A stretch of 64,000 nt of DNA from Methylobacterium nonmethylotrophicum (GTDB lineage: Bacteria; Pseudomonadota; Alphaproteobacteria; Rhizobiales; Beijerinckiaceae): the NCBI RefSeq assembly GCF_004745635.1, contig NZ_SRLB01000029.1:1-64000 (forward strand). Direction: 5' to 3'. The stretch's first letter is position 1; every line of letters starts with the position of its first letter. The notes under the pieces are model-generated. The model made no database searches and had not been told where the DNA came from. It saw nothing but the letters and a program-made list of their open reading frames with translations. The position numbers and the translations under genes are program-made. Positions 8,423-17,700 of the stretch are shown here, in pieces.

Positions 8423-8636
8423 AGGCGTCGTCGAGGAGCGCGTTCACCATGCGGTGGCGCTCGACCCGGCTCTTTCCCTCGAAGGCCGCCGACACCACAT
8501 CCAGTCGGAAGTGAGTTTCCCCGCCCTCCCGCCAGCCGGAATGGCCGGCATGCTGGTGTGATTCGTCGACGACGCTGAGCGCCGTCGGCGCCAGCCGCTC
8601 CTCCAGCGTCGTCCTGATCCAGTCGCTCAGGCTCAT
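8364..8636 (-). CDS. bolA: BolA family protein
   Basis: A 90-residue BolA/YrbA-type protein; the family works with monothiol glutaredoxins in Fe-S trafficking and affects morphology and stress gene expression. Family marks are an N-terminal helix with IRTTLEERLAPTALSVVDESHQHAGH, the class-defining His cluster, then FEGKSRVERHRMVNALLDDAF and the helical GLHALALRA. ATG 8636. The 3' end overlaps the convergent MFS gene by 59 bases. Confidence 0.93.
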   Translation of the reverse strand: MSLSDWIRTTLEERLAPTALSVVDESHQHAGHSGWREGGETHFRLDVVSAAFEGKSRVERHRMVNALLDDAFKRGLHALALRARTPGEAG

Positions 8637-8769
8637 CGCGCACCCGTCCTTAACCCGCTTCGGCTCGACTGACCGGAGCGGGCGCTCCCCGTCAACCCGT
8701 TCGTCCCGCCTGCGGCATCAGGCCCGAAGCCCTTGTGCCCGTCCTCCCGCCCCTCATAATCGCCCCGTC

Positions 8770-9393
8770 ATGGATCTGAACTCGCCCCTGTTCGACCGCA
8801 TCCGCATCCGGCCTTCCTGCGACGAGCCGAAGAAGGCCGAGGGTCCGGCCTGCGACCGGCCGGGCTGCACCCAGCCGGGGCTGCACAAGGCGCCGAAGGG
8901 GCGCAAGCAGGAGGGCCAGTACTGGCGCTTCTGCATGCAGCACGTGCGCGAGTACAACGCCGCCTACAACTACTTCGACGGGATGAACGACGCCGCGGTC
9001 CAGGCGTACCAGAAGGACGCGGTGATCGGGCACCGGCCGACCTGGACGATGGGCGTCAACCCGGGCGGGAAGACCGGCCCGAAGCCCGACGCGGCCCAGC
9101 GCGACTGGGAGTACGTCGACCCCCTCGGCATCCTGCGCGGCGAGGGCGCGGGCCCGGCCTCGCGGCGCGCCCGTGCCGAGCCGCCGCCGCCGCGCTACTC
9201 GGCCCCGGTGCGCAAGGCGCTCGACGTGCTCGGCCTCGACGAGAGCGCCGACACCGCCGCGATCAAGGCGCAGTACAAGGTGCTGGTGAAGCGCTTCCAC
9301 CCGGATGCCAATGGCGGCGACCGCTCGTTCGAGGACCGGCTGCGCGACATCATCAAGGCCCACGACACCCTGCGGGCCGCCGGCCTGTGCTGA
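8770..9393 (+). CDS. C-terminal J-domain protein
   Basis: A 207-residue protein with its J-domain at the C-terminus (about 147-207; KALDVLGLDESADTAAIKAQ, HPD in KRFHPDANG), rather than at the N-terminus as in DnaJ. The N-terminal region has Cys/His residues spaced like a metal site (CDRPGCTQPGLHKAP then FCMQHVREYN), followed by an aromatic segment. This layout suggests a specialised co-chaperone that recruits DnaK to a particular client. The gene stands 220 bases upstream of cobS on the same strand. The client is unknown. Confidence 0.85.
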   Translation: MDLNSPLFDRIRIRPSCDEPKKAEGPACDRPGCTQPGLHKAPKGRKQEGQYWRFCMQHVREYNAAYNYFDGMNDAAVQAYQKDAVIGHRPTWTMGVNPGGKTGPKPDAAQRDWEYVDPLGILRGEGAGPASRRARAEPPPPRYSAPVRKALDVLGLDESADTAAIKAQYKVLVKRFHPDANGGDRSFEDRLRDIIKAHDTLRAAGLC

Positions 9394-9613
9394 GCGAGCG
9401 GCGGTCGGATCAAGGGCAGGCACGGATCTCGCATCCCTGATCTGCCGCGAGGGGGGCTCGAAACGGGGCGCCTCCCCCATATATCCGGGTCAGGCACGTT
9501 TGCGCCGGCTTTCCCCGCAGACTAAGGACATGCGGCGCCCGCCGGTCACCCCGCGCCGTCGCGACATCCGCAGGACGCCCATGGAGGGCCGCCCTGCCCC
9601 GACGAGGCTCCGT

Positions 9614-10597
9614 ATGCTTGCTGAGAATACGCCACCCGCTCTCCCGGACACGACCGTCTCGGTGCGCAAGGTGTTCGGGATCGATTCGAACCTCGAGGTG
9701 CCGGCCTTCTCGGCCACCGACGAGCACGTGCCGGATCTCGACCCCGACTACCTGTTCGACCGCGAGACCACCCTGGCGATCCTGGCGGGCTTCGCCCGCA
9801 ACCGCCGGGTGATGATCACCGGCTATCACGGCACCGGCAAGTCCACCCATATCGAGCAGGTCGCCGCGCGCCTGAACTGGCCCTGCGTGCGCATCAACCT
9901 CGACAGCCACGTCTCGCGCATCGACCTCGTCGGCAAGGACGCGATCGTGCTGCAGGAGGGCAAGCAGGTCACCGCCTTCCAGGACGGCATCCTGCCCTGG
10001 GCGCTGCAGAACAACGTCGCGCTGGTCTTCGACGAGTACGATGCCGGCCGCCCCGACGTGATGTTCGTGATCCAGCGGGTGCTGGAGGTGTCGGGCCGCC
10101 TGACGCTCCTCGACCAGAAGCGGGTGATCCGCCCCCATCCCGGCTTCCGCCTGTTCGCCACCGCCAACACGGTCGGCCTCGGCGACACCTCGGGCCTCTA
10201 TCACGGCACCCAGCAGATCAACCAGGGCCAGATGGACCGCTGGTCGATCGTCACCACGCTCAACTACCTGCCGCACGACCGCGAGGTCGACATCGTCCTG
10301 TCCAAGGCGACGCATTACCGCGGCGAGGGCGGGCGCGACATCGTCAACAAGATGGTGCGCGTGGCCGACCTCACCCGCAACGCCTTCATCAACGGCGACC
10401 TGTCGACCGTGATGAGCCCGCGCACGGTGATCACCTGGGCCGAGAACGCCGACATCTTCAACGACATCGGCTTCGCCTTCCGGGTCACCTTCCTCAACAA
10501 GTGCGACGAGCTGGAGCGCGCCCTGGTGGCGGAGTTCTACCAGCGCTCCTTCGGCAAGGAGCTGCCCGAGAGCGCGGTCAACGTCGCGCTGAGCTGA
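9614..10597 (+). CDS. cobS: cobaltochelatase subunit CobS
   Basis: A 327-residue AAA+ subunit of the aerobic cobaltochelatase (CobNST), which inserts cobalt into hydrogenobyrinic acid a,c-diamide during vitamin B12 synthesis. Walker A is GYHGTGKSTH (about residues 72-81) and Walker B LVFDEYDAGRPDV. FATANTVGLGDTSGLYHGT and the arginine-containing NQGQMDRWS are typical of the family. ATG 9614 gives the usual family length. It is followed by a 49-codon gene and cobT. CobN is not in the window. No cobalamin riboswitch was recognised upstream. Confidence 0.96.
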   Translation: MLAENTPPALPDTTVSVRKVFGIDSNLEVPAFSATDEHVPDLDPDYLFDRETTLAILAGFARNRRVMITGYHGTGKSTHIEQVAARLNWPCVRINLDSHVSRIDLVGKDAIVLQEGKQVTAFQDGILPWALQNNVALVFDEYDAGRPDVMFVIQRVLEVSGRLTLLDQKRVIRPHPGFRLFATANTVGLGDTSGLYHGTQQINQGQMDRWSIVTTLNYLPHDREVDIVLSKATHYRGEGGRDIVNKMVRVADLTRNAFINGDLSTVMSPRTVITWAENADIFNDIGFAFRVTFLNKCDELERALVAEFYQRSFGKELPESAVNVALS

Positions 10598-10616
10598 TCC
10601 TCGAGGGAGATTCCCG

Positions 10617-10766
10617 ATGGCGGATCCGGTCCTGCCGCACGAGCCCCGCTGCGAGGCGGCGCCGGCGCGGAGCCGGGTCCGCCCGGCGGACGATGCCGCA
10701 TCCCGGGCGCTCGCGCAGCAGGCGATGATGCTGCGCCCCACCGACTCTGCCTCGCTGAAGAAGTAG
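10617..10766 (+). CDS. small conserved-position protein between cobS and cobT
   Basis: A 49-residue reading frame, from MADPVLPHEPRCEAAPARS to DSASLKK, placed 19 bases after the cobS stop and 7 bases before the cobT start. A strong ribosome binding site (GAGGGAG) lies 7 bases upstream of its ATG. It is polar, with one Cys and a possible C-terminal helix (RALAQQAMMLRP). The tight spacing argues it is translated as part of the cobS-cobT operon. Function unknown; it could be an accessory peptide or could serve translational coupling. Confidence 0.6.
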   Translation: MADPVLPHEPRCEAAPARSRVRPADDAASRALAQQAMMLRPTDSASLKK

Positions 10767-10773
10767 CCTCGCC

Positions 10774-12675
10774 ATGTCGATCTCCAACCGCAAGCCCGGC
10801 GAGAAGCGCGAATCCGTCGCCGAGCCGCTGAAGCGCTCGGTGGCCGGGACGCTGCGGGCCATCGCCCGCAAGGCCGAGATCGAGGTCACCTTCGCGACCG
10901 ACCGGCCGGCGCTCACCGGCGACAAGGCCCGACTGCCCGAGCCGCCGCGCAAGCTCAGCCCCGGCGACGTCGCGATCCTGCGCGGCCATGCCGATTCGAT
11001 GGCGCTTCGCCTCGCCTGCCACGACAACGGGGTCCACCGGCGCCTCGCCCCCGAGAACGCCGCGGCCCGTGCGGTGTTCGACGCGGTCGAGCAGGCCCGG
11101 GTCGAGGCGATCGGCTCGCGCCGGATGGCGGGCGTGGCCGGCAACCTCACGGCGATGCTGGAGGACCGCTACCATCGCGGCGGCAAGTACGAGGAGATCA
11201 CCGACCGGGCCGACGCGCCGCTCGAGGACGCCGTCGCCCTGATGGTGCGCGAGCGCCTGACCGGCCAGGTCCCGCCGCCGGCGGCGCAGCGCATCGTCGG
11301 CCTGTGGCGCGACTTCATCGAGCAACGGGCCGGGCGCAACCTCGACGGGCTCTTAGGGACCCTCGAGGACCAGCGCGCCTTTGCCCGCTCGGTGCGCGAG
11401 CTGCTCTCCTCCCTCGACATGGCGGACGAGGCCCCCCTCGACCCCGACGACGAGGAGAACGACGAGGAGAACGAGGCCGAGTCCGACGAGCAGCAGGCGG
11501 GCGAGGGCGAGGCCGAGCAGCAGAGCCAGGGCGACCGGGCCGAGATGGAGGTCTCGGACGAGGCCTCCGACGAGATCGAGGAGGGCGCGACCGAGGCCGC
11601 CGACGCGCCCTCCGGCGAATTGCCGGAGGATGCCGAGGACGCCGATTCGGAAGAGGCCTCCGAGTCCTGGCGCCCGCCCGGCCCCCGGGCGAACGAGCCG
11701 AGAGGCCCCGACTACAAGGTCTTCTCGCAGAAATACGACGAGGTCGTCCACGCCGAGGACCTGTGCGATGCCGACGAGCTGTCGCGCCTGCGCTCCTACC
11801 TCGACAAGCAGCTCGCCCATCTGCAGGGCGTGGTCGGCCGCCTCGCCAACCGCCTGCAGCGGCGCCTGCTGGCGCAGCAGAACCGCGCCTGGGAGTTCGA
11901 CCTCGAGGAGGGCCAGCTCGACCCGGCCCGCCTCGTGCGCGTCGTGATCGATCCCTTTCAGCCCCTCTCCTTCAAGCAGGAGAAGGACACGAACTTCCGC
12001 GATACGGTCGTCACCCTGCTCCTCGACAATTCGGGCTCGATGCGCGGCCGGCCGATCACCGTGGCGGCGACCTGCGCCGACATCCTGGCGCGCACGCTCG
12101 AGCGCTGCGGCGTCAAGGTCGAGATCCTGGGATTCACCACCCGGGCCTGGAAGGGCGGGCAGTCGCGCGAGGCCTGGCTGCAATCCGGCAAGCCGCCGAC
12201 GCCGGGGCGCCTCAACGACCTGCGCCACATCGTCTACAAGTCGGCGGACGCGCCGTGGCGGCGGGCGCGCAAGAATCTCGGGCTGATGATGCGCGAGGGC
12301 CTGCTCAAGGAGAACATCGACGGCGAGGCCCTGGACTGGGCCCACAAGCGCCTGCTCGGCCGCCCGGAGCAGCGCCGCATCCTGATGGTGATCTCCGACG
12401 GCGCCCCGGTCGACGATTCGACCCTGTCGGTCAACCCGGGCAACTACCTGGAGCGCCACCTGCGCTACGTGATCGACGAGATCGAGACCCGCTCGCCGGT
12501 GGAGCTGCTCGCCATCGGCATCGGCCACGACGTCACCCGCTACTACCGCCGGGCCGTCACCATCATCGACGCCGAGGAGCTCGGCGGCGTGATGACCGAG
12601 AAGCTGGCCGAGTTGTTCGACGAGGATGCCGGGACGATGCCGGTGCGCCGGATGGCGGCGGGCGGGCGGCGCTGA
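10774..12675 (+). CDS. cobT: cobaltochelatase subunit CobT
   Basis: A 633-residue partner of CobS in the CobNST cobalt chelatase. The N-terminal region (about 1-215) is followed by a long acidic linker (about 220-310, runs of Asp/Glu). The C-terminal von Willebrand factor A domain has the MIDAS motif in LLLDNSGSMRG (about residue 420), with VISDGAPVDDST further on. The family binds CobS hexamers through this domain. ATG 10774; AAGAAG overlapping the previous stop may serve as the ribosome binding site, suggesting coupling. A bidirectional terminator follows at 12691-12733. Confidence 0.96.
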   Translation: MSISNRKPGEKRESVAEPLKRSVAGTLRAIARKAEIEVTFATDRPALTGDKARLPEPPRKLSPGDVAILRGHADSMALRLACHDNGVHRRLAPENAAARAVFDAVEQARVEAIGSRRMAGVAGNLTAMLEDRYHRGGKYEEITDRADAPLEDAVALMVRERLTGQVPPPAAQRIVGLWRDFIEQRAGRNLDGLLGTLEDQRAFARSVRELLSSLDMADEAPLDPDDEENDEENEAESDEQQAGEGEAEQQSQGDRAEMEVSDEASDEIEEGATEAADAPSGELPEDAEDADSEEASESWRPPGPRANEPRGPDYKVFSQKYDEVVHAEDLCDADELSRLRSYLDKQLAHLQGVVGRLANRLQRRLLAQQNRAWEFDLEEGQLDPARLVRVVIDPFQPLSFKQEKDTNFRDTVVTLLLDNSGSMRGRPITVAATCADILARTLERCGVKVEILGFTTRAWKGGQSREAWLQSGKPPTPGRLNDLRHIVYKSADAPWRRARKNLGLMMREGLLKENIDGEALDWAHKRLLGRPEQRRILMVISDGAPVDDSTLSVNPGNYLERHLRYVIDEIETRSPVELLAIGIGHDVTRYYRRAVTIIDAEELGGVMTEKLAELFDEDAGTMPVRRMAAGGRR

Positions 12676-12690
12676 GGCGCCCGCCCGACG

Positions 12691-12733
12691 CGAAAAACCC
12701 CCGGTCGCCGCTGGCGCATCCGGGGGTTTTTCG
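12691..12733. terminator. bidirectional intrinsic terminator between cobT and rpmB
   Basis: CGAAAAACCCCCGG (12691-12704) pairs perfectly with CCGGGGGTTTTTCG (12720-12733). Each strand reads GC stem then T5, so the hairpin can stop transcription of both cobT (+) and rpmB (-). Confidence 0.9.
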
Positions 12734-12781
12734 TGTCCGATGCTGGACGAGGGAGGCGCCGGGCGCCTCCGCCGGCCGGGT

Positions 12782-13072
12782 TCAGGCCGCCTCGGCGAGC
12801 TTCTTCTCGATCTCGCGCTTCAGCAGGCGGGCGTTCTGCGACAGGTCGGTCTCGCCGGCCTTGATCAGGAACGCGTCGAGGCCGCCGCGGTGCTCGACCG
12901 AGCGCAGGGCGTTGGCCGAGACGCGCAGGCGCACCGAGCGGCCCAGCGTGTCGGAGAGCAGGGTGACGTTGCACAGGTTCGGCAGGAACCGGCGCTTGGT
13001 CTTGCGGTTCGAGTGGCTCACGAGGTGGCCGGTGAGCACCCCCTTACCGGTGAGCTCGCAGCGACGCGACAT
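12782..13072 (-). CDS. rpmB: 50S ribosomal protein L28
   Basis: A 96-residue large-subunit protein, beginning MSRRCELTGKGVLTGH, with SHSNRKTKRRFLPNL, the bL28 signature. The ATG at 13072 is preferred over an upstream in-frame start because it gives the exact family N-terminus. It has its own promoter at 13189-13218 and shares the terminator at 12691-12733. Confidence 0.97.
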   Translation of the reverse strand: MSRRCELTGKGVLTGHLVSHSNRKTKRRFLPNLCNVTLLSDTLGRSVRLRVSANALRSVEHRGGLDAFLIKAGETDLSQNARLLKREIEKKLAEAA

Positions 13073-13188
13073 GGTCTGTATCCTCAACAACTGGTCTTCG
13101 TTCGGCGAGGGACCACGCAACGCGAGAGCCGGGCGTGCAGCGCACCCCGGCGAGAACCGGACCCCGCGAAGTCCCTGGAAAGCACGCG

Positions 13189-13218
13189 CCTATAGAGGGG
13201 GAAGGCGGGTCTCGTCAA
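13189..13218 (-). promoter_or_regulatory. sigma-70 promoter of rpmB
   Basis: On the minus strand TTGACG (13218-13213) and TATAGG (13194-13189) are separated by 18 bases, about 115 bases before the rpmB start. It is almost the same as the rpsT promoter. The rest of 13073-13386 shows no other recognisable signal. Confidence 0.65.
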
Positions 13219-13386
13219 GGCGCAGCCGGGGACGCGGATGCGCCGCCGCCTGCGGCCGGGGCCCGGCCGCTGGACCTCGACGGTTGCGGGGTCGAGACGA
13301 TCCGTTAACCCTAACCGCGTCACGATAGGGCCCGATTTCCTCCGCTTCATCGGCGGCGGGTGACGGTGATCGAGATCTGTTCCTGC

Positions 13387-14325
13387 ATGCGTTCCACGGC
13401 CCCGCGCTTCAAGGCCCCCTTCTCGGCCCGCGTCTCGAAGGCGTCCTCGGCCCTCCTCTCGCTCGGCCTCGCGGCGGGGCTCGCCCTTCCGGCCGGCGAG
13501 ACGGCGGCCGCCCGGGGCCGCGCCCCGAAGGCCGGCGAGACCGCCGTCACGGTCGATTACGGCATCATGCTGGCCGGCATGCCGATCGGCACCGCGCAGG
13601 TGACCGGATCGGTGCAGGGCCAGCGCTACGCCATGGACGTGAGCGCCCGTCTCACCGGCCTCGTCGGGGCGATCACCGGCGGCTACGGCTCGGGCCGCGC
13701 CAGCGGCACGGTGGCGGGCCGCCCGGTGCCGACCGCCTTCGCGCTCGCCTCGCACAGCGCCAGCGCCTCCATCACGGTCCGGATGGCGCTCGCCCGCGGC
13801 TCGGTCGTCGCCTCCGACATCACCCCGCCCCTCGTGCCGGATCCCGAGCGGGTCACGGTCAGCGAGGTCCACAAGCGCGGCGTCATCGACCCAGTGAGCG
13901 CCCTGATGATGCCAGCCCAGGGGCGCGGCGACCTCACCGACCCGCAGAACTGCAACCGGGTCATCCCGGTCTTCGACGGCGCGAGCCGGTTCAACGTCGT
14001 CCTGAGCTACGGCGAGACCCGCAGCGTCGAGAAGCCCGGCTATGCCGGCCCGGTCCTGGTCTGCAACGCCCGCTACCAGCCGATCGCCGGCCACCGGCCG
14101 GACCGGCCGGGGGTGAAGTTCATGGAGGAGAACACCGACATGTCGGTGTGGCTCGCCCCCGTCGCGGGCGCGCGGGTGCTCCTCCCCCTGCGCATCGCCG
14201 TGCGCACCCAGCTCGGCCTCAACATCATCGAGGCGACGCGCTGGTCGCAGGCCGGCCAGGCCGCCCCCGAGGCGACCGTGCAGGCCGCGGTGCAGGCCCC
14301 CGGGGCTCCGGCGGACGGGCGCTGA
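13387..14325 (+). CDS. DUF3108 domain secreted protein
   Basis: A 312-residue exported protein. A signal peptide (core SSALLSLGLAAGLALP, residues ~18-36) is followed by a beta-rich domain with VDYGIMLAGMPIGTAQVTG and LPLRIAVRTQLGLNIIEATRW, typical of DUF3108 proteins of the periplasm. The precise role is unknown. In-frame GTG codons at 13360 and 13366 are alternative starts; 13387 (ATG) is preferred because it places the basic n-region correctly. The C-terminal ~20 residues are Ala/Pro-rich. Confidence 0.8.
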   Translation: MRSTAPRFKAPFSARVSKASSALLSLGLAAGLALPAGETAAARGRAPKAGETAVTVDYGIMLAGMPIGTAQVTGSVQGQRYAMDVSARLTGLVGAITGGYGSGRASGTVAGRPVPTAFALASHSASASITVRMALARGSVVASDITPPLVPDPERVTVSEVHKRGVIDPVSALMMPAQGRGDLTDPQNCNRVIPVFDGASRFNVVLSYGETRSVEKPGYAGPVLVCNARYQPIAGHRPDRPGVKFMEENTDMSVWLAPVAGARVLLPLRIAVRTQLGLNIIEATRWSQAGQAAPEATVQAAVQAPGAPADGR

Positions 14326-14332
14326 CGAGCCC

Positions 14333-14668
14333 GTGGGCGCGCCTCCTCCCCTCCTCCTGTCCCTCCTCCTCCTGGCCCCGCTCCCGGCGCTCGCGAACGG
14401 ACCCGATTGCGGCGGCGACGCCTACTCGTCGGCGACGATCGGCCCGAACCGGCCGGGCCCGCTCACCGCGGTCCCCGAGACTCTCTGCGCCGACCTCGCG
14501 CAGCAGCAGGGTCAGTCGTCCGGCACCCGCATCGAGATCATCGCCCCTGGCCTCTCGCCGGGCCTCCCGCGATCCGACCCGTATGGCGATCGTCTCGGTC
14601 CCACCCCATATGACGGGAGGCCGCCGCTCGCGCCACGCATGCGGGGCGGCCGCGATCCGGGGCGCTGA
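14333..14668 (+). CDS. small secreted hypothetical protein
   Basis: A 111-residue reading frame with a convincing export signal (GTG start, then PPPLLLSLLLLAPLPALANG). The mature part is Pro/Gly-rich, with one Cys pair in the first ~40 residues (CGGDA, ETLCADL). It starts 7 bases after the DUF3108 gene, so the two are likely co-transcribed. No family was recognised. Low-complexity composition and the GTG start leave some doubt that the whole frame is real. Confidence 0.5.
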   Translation: MGAPPPLLLSLLLLAPLPALANGPDCGGDAYSSATIGPNRPGPLTAVPETLCADLAQQQGQSSGTRIEIIAPGLSPGLPRSDPYGDRLGPTPYDGRPPLAPRMRGGRDPGR

Positions 14669-14770
14669 AGGGGCCGCCTGACGCGTCCCGCGCCGGTCCG
14701 GGACCGCGGCGGCCGCTGCCGGAGCCTCGTGCCCGACGATCCCGGCCCCGCGAGGACCCTGCCCCACCCG

Positions 14771-17700
14771 ATGACGCGCCGCTCCCTCTCACCGCAGGCC
14801 CGCTTGCGCGGCGCCACGGCGGTGCTCGGTCCGACCAATACCGGCAAGACCCACCTCGCCATCGAGCGGATGCTCGGCCACCCGACCGGCATGATCGGCC
14901 TGCCGCTGCGGCTGCTCGCCCGCGAGGTCTATCACCGCGTGGTCGAACGGGTCGGCCCCGAGCGGGTCGCCCTCGTCACCGGCGAGGAGAAGATCAAGCC
15001 GAACCGGCCGAGCTACTGGATCTGCACCGCCGAGGCGATGCCGCGGGACAACACCGTGGACTTCGTCGGCATCGACGAGATCCAGCTCGGCGCCGACCGC
15101 GACCGCGGCCACACCTTCACCGACCGCCTGCTGCACCAGCGCGGCCGCGAGGAGACGCTGCTGATCGGCTCGGCCACGATGGAGCCGCTGGTCAAGGCGC
15201 TGATCCCGGGCATCCACGTCACGACGCGCCCGCGCCTGTCGCAGCTGAGCTTCGCCGGCAGCCGCAAGCTCTCCCGCCTGCCCCACCGCAGCGCCATCGT
15301 GGCGTTCTCGGCGGAGGAGGTCTACGCCATCGCCGAGCTGCTGCGGCGCCAGCGCGGCGGCGCCGCGGTGGTGCTGGGCGCCCTCTCGCCGCGCACCCGC
15401 AACGCCCAGGTCGAGCTCTACCAGTCCGGCGAGGTCGACTACCTGGTGGCGACCGACGCGGTCGGCATGGGCCTCAACCTCGACGTCGACCACGTCGCCT
15501 TCGCGTCGAACCGCAAGTACGACGGCACGCGCTTCCGCGACCTCTCCCCCTCCGAGATGGCGCAGATCGCCGGCCGGGCCGGGCGCCACCTGCGCGACGG
15601 CACCTTCGGCACCACGGGGCGCTGCCCGGCCCTGGAGGCCGAGATGGTCGAGGCGCTGGAGAGCCACACCTTCGAGCCGCTGCGGATGCTGCAGTGGCGC
15701 AACCCCGACCTCGATTTCGGCTCGGTCGACGCCCTGCGACGCAGCCTCGCCGAGCACCCGACCGAGCGGGGGCTCACCCGCGCGCCGATCGGCGACGACG
15801 AGGCCGCCCTCGACCTCCTGGCCAAGGAGGACGACATCCGCGACTACGCGACCTCGAAGAGCGCGGTCGAGCGGCTCTGGGCGGTCTGCGGCGTGCCGGA
15901 TTACCGCAAGTCGGCGATCCAGACCCATGCCGACCTCATCGCCCAGCTCTTCCGCTTCCTGATGCGCGGGCTGGCCGGGCGCATCCCGGTCGACTGGTTT
16001 GCCCAGCACGTCGCCATGGTCGACCGCACCGACGGCGACATCGACGCCCTGTCGCAGCGCATCGCCCACGTGCGCACTTGGACCTACGTCGCCAACCGCC
16101 CCGACTGGCTCGCCGACCCGGAGCATTGGCAGGGCGAGACGCGTCGGGTAGAGGACAGGCTGTCCGACGCCCTGCACGAGCGGCTGGCGAGTCGATTCGT
16201 CGATCGGCGCACCAGCGTGCTGATGCGGCGCCTGAGAGAGAATACCATGTTGGAAGCTGAGATCACCGCGGGCGGCGACGTGACGGTCGAGGGACAGCAC
16301 GTCGGCCACCTGCACGGGTTCCAGTTCGTGCCGGATCCCGGCGCCGAGGGCCAGGAGGCCAAGACCCTGCGCAGCGCCGCCGAGAAGGCGCTGGCGAGCG
16401 AGATCGAGGCGCGGGCCGACCGCTTCGCCGCCGCGGCCGACGCCGCCCTGGTCCTCTCGAACGACGGCACGATCCGCTGGACCGGCAACCCGGTCGCCAA
16501 GCTCGTCCCCGGCGAGAAGCTCTACGCCCCCGCCCTGCGGCTGCTGGCCGACGAGCAGCTCAGCGGTGCGGCCCGCGAGAAGGTCGAGGCCCGCCTCGAC
16601 GCCTGGCTCAAGGCCCATATCGTGCGCCTCCTCGGACCCGCCCTCGAACTCGAGGCGGCCGCGGACCTGACGGGGCTCGCCCGCGGCATCGGCTTCCAGG
16701 TCGCGGAGGCCCTCGGCGTGCTCGAGCGCGCCAAGGTGCTCAACGAGATGCGCAGCCTCGACCAGGAGGGCCGCGCGGCCCTGCGCAAGCACGGCGTGCG
16801 CTTCGGCGCCTACCACATCACCATGCCGGCTTTGCTGAAGCCCGCGCCCCGCACGCTCGCGGCGCAGCTCTGGGCGCTGCAGAACGGTGGCCTCGACCAG
16901 CGCGGCCTCGACGAGATCGCGCATCTCGCGGGCTCCGGCCGCACCTCGATGCCGGTCGACCCCGAGATCGCCAAGGGCCTCTACCGCGCCGCCGGCTTCC
17001 GGGTCTGCGGCGGCCGGGCGGTGCGCGTCGACATCCTCGAGCGCCTGGCCGACCTGATCCGCCCGGCGATCGCCTACGTGCCCGGCACCACCCCGGGCGA
17101 GCCGCCTCCGGGCGCGGCCGACAAGGACGGCTTCGTGCCGACCGTCGGCATGACCTCGCTGGTCGGCTGCTCGGGCGAGGATTTCGCCTCGATCCTGAAG
17201 TCGCTCGGCTACGTCGTCGACCGGCGGCCCGGCCCGGCCATCACCGTGCCCCTGCGCCCCGCCGCCCCGACCGTGCCGGTGCAGCCGACCCAGCGGACGG
17301 CGGAGGGCGCCGAGGCTCAGGCCGGCGAGGATGCCGCCCACGAGACCGAAGCCGCCGCGGAGGCTGCGGCCGGCGAGGGACATCAGCCCGGGATGCCCGC
17401 CGACGCGGAGGTGACGGCCGAGGCGGCTGCTGAGGGCGCATCGGCCGAGGGGGCGCCGACCGGCGAGACCGCCACCGAGGACGCCCCTGCCTTCGAGGAG
17501 GCCGCGGAGCCGGCCGAAGCCGTCGCGGCCGCCCCGGAGGCGCCGGTTTCGCACCAGGAAGCCGCTCCGGAATCGGCCTCCGCCGTCGAGGCGTCCCCAC
17601 CCGAGGAGGCGCCGGCTCCCGCTGCGGCCGAGACCGTCGACGCCGCTCCGGAAGACATCGCGCAGGCCGAGGTCGCGCAGGCCGAGACCGCCGAGCCGGC

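Noticed and set aside
9394..9613. Possible cobalamin riboswitch before cobS
   Set aside because: No B12-box-like sequence was recognised in the 220-base leader.
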